DNA of 19,434 bases from JANLQX01 sp031423635 (GTDB lineage Bacteria > Actinomycetota > Acidimicrobiia > Acidimicrobiales > JANYDT01). The stretch spans positions 1-19,434 of the forward strand of contig JANPFX010000297.1 of assembly GCA_031423635.1 (NCBI GenBank), given 5' to 3'. A model generated the notes under the pieces. It ran no database searches and had not been told where the DNA came from. It saw only the letters and a program-made list of their open reading frames with translations. The translations under genes were made by a program, and so were the position numbers. Below, one piece after another: positions 14,398 through 19,434 of the stretch (positions are counted from its first letter, which is position 1; every line of letters starts with the position of its first letter).

Positions 14398-15312
14398 TTC
14401 CTTCGTGATGAATCGCTCTTCTTCGGGCAGCACCCAGCAGTTGTGACCCTGGTGCACCCGAAGGTGGACCCTTGATGGGTCGATGCCGGCGAGCATTGCT
14501 ATGTAGTCGTCCCAGAAGCTGAAGCGACCCGGCGTGTCCGGTGACCCCGCCTCGCGCCACTGCTCGTAGCTGTAGTGAAGCCCGGCGATGGCAAAGGCAC
14601 CGACGCCGGCTCGGACCCGATCGCTGTCGACCGGCTCGCCCTCATCGAGGACGAAGGTGGTCGTAAGCGTGCAGGTGAAGTAGTTCTCGGGAGTGATCGT
14701 ACGGCCGACCGCTTCCGCCGCGGCAGAGAGCCGACCCCAGACGCGCTCCACCGCCGCTGGATGGGGCGGCACCGACATCACCAGGCCATCGCCATGGGTC
14801 GCCGCCAGAGCCATCGCCCGGGGTCCGAAGCCTGAGACGTAGAGCGGTATGCGATGCGTGAAGTCGACGAAGCCATGAGCTGGCATCAGGTGCCGAATCG
14901 GGGCGGTCCTTCCGCGCCAGGTCAGGGGAGCTTCTTCGCCGCTGAGGAGCGGACGAAGTGATTCGATGTATGCCTCGAACTCGGCGATCGGCATGGGGCG
15001 ATGGCCCATCACCCGCATTGCGGTGTTGCCGGTCCCGATGCCGCAGAACACCCGACACGGGGCAATGGCGTTGATCGTCGCATGCGCAGCGGCCGTGACC
15101 GGAGCCGAGCGCGTTCCGGCTACGGCGACCCCCGTCCCGATGCGAATCCGCGTGGTGCGCGCCGCAGCGAGGGCCATCGTGGCGTACACGTCGGACCAGA
15201 TCATTTGGCTGTCGGCGAACCAGAGATCGTCGAAGCCGAGTTCCTCGGCGAGCACGGCGTAGTCGAGGTCGGTGATCTGGCTGGCTAGGCAGACGCCGAG
15301 TTGCATGGTCAT
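14230..15312 (-). CDS. LLM class (luciferase-like, probably F420-dependent) oxidoreductase
   Basis: The 360-residue protein matches the luciferase-like TIM barrel. MTMQLGVCLASQITDLDYAV opens with strand 1 and helix 1, and LAEELGFDDLWFADSQ at 21-36 is the classical helix 1-strand 2 block. RTTRIRIGTGVAVAGTRSA at 52-70 and FCGIGTGNTAMRVMG at 89-103 are the next strands with their cofactor-proximal glycines. IPLYVSGFGPRAMALAATHGDGLVMS at 155-180 is the C-terminal phosphate-binding strand region. In actinobacteria these are usually F420-dependent dehydrogenases or reductases, but FMN is possible. ATG 15310-15312 has GGAG 7 nt upstream. The frame continues open upstream, where it encodes an acyl-CoA synthetase C-terminus, not part of this enzyme. 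Coupled with the SnoaL-fold gene. Confidence 0.9.
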   Translation of the reverse strand: MTMQLGVCLASQITDLDYAVLAEELGFDDLWFADSQMIWSDVYATMALAAARTTRIRIGTGVAVAGTRSAPVTAAAHATINAIAPCRVFCGIGTGNTAMRVMGHRPMPIAEFEAYIESLRPLLSGEEAPLTWRGRTAPIRHLMPAHGFVDFTHRIPLYVSGFGPRAMALAATHGDGLVMSVPPHPAAVERVWGRLSAAAEAVGRTITPENYFTCTLTTTFVLDEGEPVDSDRVRAGVGAFAIAGLHYSYEQWREAGSPDTPGRFSFWDDYIAMLAGIDPSRVHLRVHQGHNCWVLPEEERFITKELIESTCLVGTADQIADRLRALETAGLSQLMVLPPLDVKEQVLTDIATKVMPLLRD

Positions 15313-15344
15313 GGTCGGGCTCCGATTCGTTCGGCGGGGTGTTG

Positions 15345-15486
15345 AGAGGTCGGCCGCGGCGGTTCGGAGGCGACCGAGTTGGATCTTGTCACCGTTCGCG
15401 CGAGGGGTCGTGGGGAACGCATCAAGCCGAATGATCCAGACCGGGATCTTGTACACGGCCAGCACATTGCGAAGCGCGCTGATCAT
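15345..15486 (-). pseudogene. Acyl-CoA synthetase (AMP-forming) C-terminal remnant, in frame with the LLM gene
   Basis: The minus strand encodes MISALRNVLAVYKIPVWIIR, LDAFPTTPRANGDKIQLGRL and RTAAADL. This is the last ~45 residues of an ANL-superfamily ligase: the YKIP turn, the TP...NG-KIQ motif carrying the catalytic lysine (residue 34 here), and the final LR helix. All earlier domains are missing. No stop codon separates it from the LLM gene; the frame runs on through 11-12 non-conserved codons (about 15313-15344) into MTMQLG. A GGGAGGAG sequence sits in front of the ATG at 15484-15486, so a short peptide or an N-terminally extended LLM protein could in principle be made. I read it as a deletion scar. 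Confidence 0.7.
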
Positions 15487-15500
15487 TGACTCCTCCCTCC

Positions 15501-15737
15501 CCGGTAGTAAGTGCGGAGGCAGTCCTCGAAGCTGGTGCGGGTAACGGGACCGGTCACCGGCCGCATGACTCGTCGCGGAGTCGCGGCATGACTTTGGTGC
15601 CGACGTCGGTGAGCACCTGCTCTTTCACGTCCGACAGGGGGCAGCACCATGAGCTGGGACAGACCTGCCGTTTTCAATGGGCACAGACGATCGGCGATCT
15701 GGTCGGCGGTGCCGACGCGGCAGGCGGATTCGATGAG
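15501..15737 (-). pseudogene. Decayed partial copy of the LLM-SnoaL gene junction
   Basis: This segment is a diverged duplicate of 14162-14397. On the minus strand it reads LIESACRVGTADQIADRL, then LKTAGLSQLMVLPP, matching LLM residues 306-339. One inserted base after the VLPP codons then shifts the frame. The LLM stop codon TAG has become GAG. A SnoaL-like start follows (MRPVTGPVTRTSFEDCLRTY) and ends after 25-28 residues at a TGA that overlaps the ATG of the ligase remnant. The rest of both genes is missing. Substitutions are spread along the whole copy, so the duplication is not recent. Confidence 0.8.
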
Positions 15738-15762
15738 GCGGACGGTTCGATGATTCGTCCGC
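15738..15762. repeat. Perfect inverted repeat at the edge of the duplication
   Basis: GCGGACG (15738-15744) and CGTCCGC (15756-15762) form a 7-bp stem with an 11-nt loop. It begins at the first base after recognisable homology to the LLM gene ends. It may be a hairpin involved in the breakpoint or chance. Confidence 0.35.
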
Positions 15763-15934
15763 AGACCATGAATGACCGGTTCGGCTCTGGTTCGGTTGTC
15801 CCACGATGAGAGCCTCGAGGTTCACGACACATGCAATCGTCCCGCAGGTGATGCGCGGGCGGTTCGACGCCCCGTCGCTCGGCGGATGATTGGACGGCGG
15901 AGGGTCTCGTCACGACGCGGCTGTTGATCTTCGT
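15763..15934. other. Non-coding stretch, nothing recognised
   Basis: No conserved protein, RNA or repeat is seen. Short open frames on both strands lack protein-like sequence. The whole gap from 15313 to 16165 otherwise holds only the ligase remnant, the duplicated segment, the hairpin and one doubtful small gene. Confidence 0.4.
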
Positions 15935-16081
15935 CTAGTCCTCCGTTGCGGAACCATCACGCTCTGCGTGCACCCGCGCTGCGAGGTCGTCGGCCACGTG
16001 CAGCGTGCGCCCACCTGACGAGGCCGGAGGTGCACGCGTAGCGTTGAAATCGCCCACCATGCGATAGATGTCCGTCGACAC
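15935..16081 (-). CDS. Doubtful small hypothetical gene (48 residues)
   Basis: A GTG-initiated frame reads MSTDIYRMVGDFNATRAPPA, then SSGGRTLHVADDLAARVHAE and RDGSATED, ending in TAG at 15935. Third codon positions are G/C-rich and the tail is charged and helical, so it looks more gene-like than other frames in this gap. No Shine-Dalgarno or known family is evident. It may be a real small protein or the tail of a lost gene in this scarred region. Confidence 0.25.
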   Translation of the reverse strand: MSTDIYRMVGDFNATRAPPASSGGRTLHVADDLAARVHAERDGSATED

Positions 16082-16165
16082 GAACGCTCAACGCGGCTAC
16101 AACTGTGATAGACCCCTCAGAAGCGCGCGGCTCTGTGGCGATGCGGGACAGATCCTTCTGGAGTA

Positions 16166-19100
16166 ATGGTGACTGACAAGCGGCAGGTGGGCACTCATAG
16201 TGGTCGGCGTGGCCGGGTCGAGATTGTGGTGGCGGTGCTGATCGCTTGCCTGCTGGCCCTCTCCGTGCCGTTCGCAGGCAACGGACCTCGGGCCAACGCG
16301 CAGTCGGTTGCGGGTGAGTCGTTTTATGGGGGTTTGGGTTCTCCGGGTGCGTCGGTTGCGATCGGGTCGGTGCATGCGGTCCAGACGGGGCATCGGGTCG
16401 TTGTCAACTGTGCGGGGACGTTGACGGGTGTCTGGTGGTATCGGACGGTGGAGGATACCGGTGTCAATACGGTCAGTGCGTGGCGTGGGTCGGTGCTTGT
16501 TGCGAGCGGTAGCGGGAATGCTGCGGCAGGGCCGGGTTGGCGTTATCTGCCGTTCACCGCTCCCTTGGCTGTAGCGGTCAATGATCGTCTGGTCGTGGGT
16601 GTTCATCGTCCTAACGGTGCGTATGGGCACACTCTGAACGGGTTCACGAATCGTTCCCTTTCGACTCCGTCTGGGTGTGTGACTGCTCCGGCTACGACGG
16701 CCGGTAGTGGGAACGGTCTCTACGCCTATACCCCCACCCCTGCTCTTCCGACCCTGAGCTACCAGGCCACCGAGTACTGGCTCTCGCCGAACTTCGTCCC
16801 CACCACCACGACCACCACGACGACGCCATCGACCACGACGACCACGCGGCCGTCGACCACGACCACGACGACCACCACGACCACGACGACCACCACGACC
16901 ACCACCACCACCACCACCACCACCACGCCCCCGCCGCCCGCGTACGGCTCGATCTTCGGGTCGAGTTCACCCACCCGCGCCGCGTCGGCCTCCTCGACTC
17001 CGAAGGAAGTGGGTGTCCGTTTCCGTTCCGACGTCCGCGGGGTGGTCCGCGGTCTTCGGTTCTGGGCTGGACCGGGCAACGGCGGTAATCACGTCGGCCA
17101 CCTCTGGGATGTCCAGGGCAACCAACTCGCCACGGTTGACTTCGTTGGCGAGTCGGCTTCGGGTTGGCAAGTCGCCATGTTCGCCGACCCAGTCGTGGTT
17201 GAGGCCGGCGTCGTGTACGTGGCCAGTTACTTCGCCCCCGAGGGTCGAGTCGCGTCGGACCTTCCGGGCGAGCCCATGGCGCTCGATTTCGAGCGGGGGA
17301 GCGGACCGTTGCGAGCGTCGGCTTCGACCCCGACGTCCGGTAACGGTGTCTTCCGCCTGGACACGCCCGGATTCCCCTCGGAGTCCGGGAACGGCGAGAA
17401 CTACTGGGTCGACGTCCTCTTCGATTCTCAGGTAGCGATCCAAGGGACGGGGGGTGTCGTGCTTCAGGTCGGCAGCGCGTCGAACCCCTTCAGCCTCTTT
17501 CCGTGCGAGATCCTCACCGCGGAAGGACTCAACCAGCGACGTTGTGTCGACCTCGGAACGGTCACCCGTGCGTCGCTGGCCGACGTGTCGGTCGTGGTCC
17601 TCGGCGATACGTCGGTCACCGACGCGCAGGCACTGCTGCTGAGCGACTGGGTGACCGCGGGAGGCCGGCTGGTCGCGCTCCGGCCCGACGACCGCCTGGC
17701 ATCGCTATTCGGCCTCGTCCGTCAGGCCGGGAGCTTGAGCGACGGGTACATTCGGCTGGAGACGAGTGCGGTGACGACGGGCCTCGTCACGCAGACGATG
17801 CAGTTCCACGGTCCGGCGAATTTGTATTCGGTGCGTGCGGGCACCGAAGTCCTCGCCACCCTGTACTCGAACGCGTCCACGGCGACGGCTCGTCCTGCCG
17901 TTGTGAGAAGAACAGCTGGACTCGGGACCGCCACCGCGTTCACGTACGACCTCGCCCGATCGGTCGCATGGACGCGGCAGGGAAATCCGAACTGGGTTGG
18001 GCAGAACAGGTCGGGCTTCGACAGTCGGATCCGTGCCGGTGATCTCTTCTACGGGAACGCGGCCTTCGACCCGCAACCCGACTGGGTGAACCTCGACAAG
18101 GCGCAGGTCCCCAACGCCGACGAGCAGCAGCGGCTGCTCGCCCGACTCGTCGAGCGGATGAGCTCGCGGCCGCAGCCGAAGCTCTGGTACCTGCCCTCGT
18201 TCGCCCGGGCGGCGGTCGTGATGACCGGGGACGACCACGGCTACCAGCCGGCAGGAACCTGGACGCGCATGAACGCCGAGTTGGCCGCAAGTGCGCCCGG
18301 ATGCGTCGTGGCCGACTGGACGTGCATCCGTTCGACCTCCTATCTGTTCCCGAACACTCAACTGACCGACCAGCAGGCCCGGACCCTGCGAACCGCCGGA
18401 TTCGAACTCGGTGTCCACCCGGCCTCCCAAGTGAACCAGGACTGCCCCGACGCCTGGACGGATGCGGCCGGGCTCGAGAGAACCGCATTCGGGCCGGATC
18501 TGGCCGCATGGCGGGCCCGCTACCCGAGCCTGCCTGATCCGGTGACCAACCGGACGCATTGCATCGTCTGGAACGACTGGATCAGCCACGCCGTAGTCGA
18601 GCTCTCGCACGGCATGCGGCTCGACACGAACTACTACTACTGCTGCGGTTCCTGGCCCCAGGATCGCCCAGCGTTGTTCACCGGATCTGGGTTCCCGATG
18701 AAGTTCGTCGACCAGAACGGGTCGGTCGTCGACGTCTACCAGGCGGCCACCCAGATCACGGACGAGTCGGGCTTGGACATCGCAAGACACATCGCCACGC
18801 TGCTGGACAACGCCGTCGGCGCCCCTGAGCACTTCGCGGTCATCACGGTCAATATGCACACGGACTACGCGACCCATCCTGGGCACGACAGCATCGTGGC
18901 GGCGGCAAAGCAGCGCGGCGTTCCGATAATCTCGGGCGAGCAGCTCCTCACATGGCTCGATGCGCGGAACGCCTCCAGGTTCACGAACAGCACCTGGGAC
19001 GGAACAACGCTCACGGTCCGGTTCGACTCGGGTGCACACCGTCCTTCGGTGATGCTCCCCGCTCTGTTCGACGGGAAGAGTGCAAGCGGCGTCTCCCTCG

Positions 19101-19201
19101 ATGGTCTTCCGGTCGCCAGCACGCGACGAACGATCAAGGGCGTCAGCTACCTCGTCGTCGACAACGCTTCGCCGGGCACGTACGCCGCTTCGTACACGTG
19201 A
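16166..19201 (+). CDS. Large exported DUF4082 / Thr-linker / polysaccharide-deacetylase-like protein
   Basis: The product has 1011 residues. Residues 1-46 are a signal peptide ending in ANAQ. A diverged DUF4082-like beta module spans about 48-212 and ends in YQATEYWLSPNF. A Thr-rich linker fills 213-254, followed by PPPP. A second DUF4082 module spans about 259-419 and ends in NYWVDVLF. Residues about 425-640 form a Rossmann/glutamine-amidotransferase-like domain (VVVLGDTSVTDAQALLLSDW, then VTAGGRLVALRPD). From about 670, AVVMTGDDHGY (683-693) and GFELGVHPASQ (745-755) supply the Asp-Asp and His of a polysaccharide-deacetylase (NodB-like) site, and VNMHTDYATHPGH (895-907) is a later His-rich block. 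A small C-terminal beta domain follows. It is probably a surface protein acting on glycan. GGAG is 2 nt before the ATG but 5 nt before GTG 16169, which may be the true start. Confidence 0.85.
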   Translation: MVTDKRQVGTHSGRRGRVEIVVAVLIACLLALSVPFAGNGPRANAQSVAGESFYGGLGSPGASVAIGSVHAVQTGHRVVVNCAGTLTGVWWYRTVEDTGVNTVSAWRGSVLVASGSGNAAAGPGWRYLPFTAPLAVAVNDRLVVGVHRPNGAYGHTLNGFTNRSLSTPSGCVTAPATTAGSGNGLYAYTPTPALPTLSYQATEYWLSPNFVPTTTTTTTTPSTTTTTRPSTTTTTTTTTTTTTTTTTTTTTTTTPPPPAYGSIFGSSSPTRAASASSTPKEVGVRFRSDVRGVVRGLRFWAGPGNGGNHVGHLWDVQGNQLATVDFVGESASGWQVAMFADPVVVEAGVVYVASYFAPEGRVASDLPGEPMALDFERGSGPLRASASTPTSGNGVFRLDTPGFPSESGNGENYWVDVLFDSQVAIQGTGGVVLQVGSASNPFSLFPCEILTAEGLNQRRCVDLGTVTRASLADVSVVVLGDTSVTDAQALLLSDWVTAGGRLVALRPDDRLASLFGLVRQAGSLSDGYIRLETSAVTTGLVTQTMQFHGPANLYSVRAGTEVLATLYSNASTATARPAVVRRTAGLGTATAFTYDLARSVAWTRQGNPNWVGQNRSGFDSRIRAGDLFYGNAAFDPQPDWVNLDKAQVPNADEQQRLLARLVERMSSRPQPKLWYLPSFARAAVVMTGDDHGYQPAGTWTRMNAELAASAPGCVVADWTCIRSTSYLFPNTQLTDQQARTLRTAGFELGVHPASQVNQDCPDAWTDAAGLERTAFGPDLAAWRARYPSLPDPVTNRTHCIVWNDWISHAVVELSHGMRLDTNYYYCCGSWPQDRPALFTGSGFPMKFVDQNGSVVDVYQAATQITDESGLDIARHIATLLDNAVGAPEHFAVITVNMHTDYATHPGHDSIVAAAKQRGVPIISGEQLLTWLDARNASRFTNSTWDGTTLTVRFDSGAHRPSVMLPALFDGKSASGVSLDGLPVASTRRTIKGVSYLVVDNASPGTYAASYT
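16802..16927 (+). repeat. ACC/ACG tract encoding the Thr-rich linker
   Basis: Forty-two codons, 37 of them ACC or ACG, encode Thr runs of 8, 5 and 24 residues broken by Pro-Ser and Arg-Pro-Ser. The trinucleotide repeat is prone to slippage, but length changes in units of three would only lengthen or shorten the linker. The antisense frames give runs of Trp or Val and are not genes. Confidence 0.9.
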
Positions 19202-19236
19202 AGACTCAGCGGCGCCCAGATCAACGATTGGCCGAT

Positions 19237-19290
19237 TGGCTCCGACCGATGATGGGAATCGCACCCGCACTGTCAGCTTGAGAAGCTGAC
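19237..19290 (-). other. tRNA 3'-half-like remnant, possible attachment-site scar
   Basis: On the minus strand this reads as an anticodon arm (stem TCAGC/GCTGA, loop TTCTCAA, anticodon CTC), then a T-arm-like GGG-TGCGATT-CCC, and ends GGAGCCA. The plus-strand translation PTDDGNRTRTVSLRS resembles the spurious peptides produced by reading tRNA genes backwards. No matching 5' acceptor strand or canonical D-arm is found upstream, so it is not a complete tRNA. Tail halves of tRNAs are commonly left at the ends of integrated elements. Confidence 0.3.
19272..19290 (+). terminator. Strong hairpin downstream of the surface-protein gene
   Basis: GTCAGCTT-GAG-AAGCTGAC is a perfect 8-bp stem with a 3-nt loop, 70 nt after the stop codon. 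No T-tract follows, so it would be a non-canonical terminator at best. It coincides with the anticodon arm of the tRNA-like remnant, an alternative explanation. Confidence 0.35.
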
Positions 19291-19434
19291 GTCCGATGAT
19301 TGATCGACACTGGTGCGTAAGCGTTCGCGGCCCGATCCGCTGAGAAGTCGGCGGTGTGGGATGTGGGCACCTGCCGACGGGGTGGCGGCGTCGCCGCGGC
19401 TTGCGTGCGCCGCGGATGGGTGCGCCGGTGGCGC
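19291..19434. other. Right-edge stretch, nothing firmly recognised
   Basis: GC-rich sequence without a convincing start, ribosome site or known motif. A minus-strand frame enters from the edge and stops at 19283-19285, but its residues (for example GRERLRTSVDQSSDVSFSS) are not recognisable. Confidence 0.3.

Noticed and set aside
16097..16630. 177-codon minus-strand frame before and inside the surface-protein gene
   Set aside because: Arg/Thr/Pro-rich shadow of the first DUF4082-like module; no start signal or motif.
16692..17079. Minus-strand frames with long runs of Trp or Val
   Set aside because: They are the antisense of the ACC/ACG Thr linker; their composition is an artefact of the repeat.
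17705..19270. 521-codon minus-strand frame opposite the surface protein
   Set aside because: Typical high-GC shadow of the deacetylase-like coding region, with no family motifs; the plus strand carries recognisable domains.
19237..19320. A complete tRNA gene
   Set aside because: No 5' acceptor strand pairs with the 3' end, the D-arm is not canonical, and the T-loop has G at position 55. A plus-strand tRNA-Leu(GAG) reading lacks a T-arm.
1..19434. CRISPR array, insertion sequence or transposase, phage genes
   Set aside because: No regularly spaced repeats, terminal inverted repeats with a transposase, integrase or phage structural motifs were seen.

Overview
The window is a high-GC stretch, about two thirds G+C by impression, with strong G/C preference at third codon positions. 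It carries about sixteen intact genes, several gene remnants and one gene cut by the left edge. The content points to an actinobacterium, most likely an Acidimicrobiia-like (Ilumatobacter-type) lineage. The reasons are a luciferase-like F420-type oxidoreductase, an FDOR/PNPOx-fold protein, a mycobacterial-type alpha/beta hydrolase, secreted proteins with long Thr-rich linkers, a DUF4082-type surface protein, and a TANNNT hexamer 5-8 nt upstream of many start codons, as expected for leaderless transcripts. The taxonomic assignment is inference from gene content only.

Layout. 1-1282: the N-terminal end of an ornithine cyclodeaminase/mu-crystallin family gene (minus), diverging from an alpha/beta hydrolase (plus) across a short promoter region with an operator-like inverted repeat. 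1435-2593: a small secreted Thr-rich protein and a ferritin-like helical protein, both minus. 2697-3877: a YhhN-family membrane protein and a PNPOx-fold flavin/F420 protein, both plus. 3959-6802: three minus-strand genes, namely a VOC/glyoxalase-fold protein, a COG1237-type metallo-beta-lactamase-fold protein and a Gfo/Idh/MocA oxidoreductase. 6895-7554: an exported protein of unknown function. 7586-8789: a graveyard in which an ABC-transporter (FtsX/MacB-type) permease fragment with an internal deletion and frameshift abuts the C-terminal fragment of an SRPBCC (AHSA1-like) gene on the opposite strand. 8916-10936: a crotonase-fold protein, a three-helix membrane protein and another exported orphan.

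11020-15312 looks like a small catabolic locus. It holds a Rieske ferredoxin, a xylose-isomerase-like TIM-barrel protein, a Rieske ring-hydroxylating oxygenase alpha subunit, a SnoaL/NTF2-fold protein and a luciferase-like monooxygenase. The last two overlap by one base and form an operon. Immediately upstream of that operon lies a scar: a frameshifted partial copy of the same gene junction (15501-15737) followed by the last ~45 codons of an acyl-CoA synthetase. This suggests that an ancestral array of two LLM-SnoaL pairs around a ligase gene collapsed by deletion.

16166-19201 encodes a 1011-residue exported protein: signal peptide, diverged DUF4082-like module, 42-residue Thr-rich linker, second DUF4082 module, a Rossmann/glutamine-amidotransferase-like middle domain and a polysaccharide-deacetylase-like C-terminal half. 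Downstream is a strong hairpin inside a stretch resembling the 3' half of a tRNA, possibly an attachment-site scar. No complete RNA gene, CRISPR array, transposase or insertion sequence was seen. The most distinctive items are the mosaic surface protein, the collapsed duplication, and the recurrent leaderless-promoter architecture.
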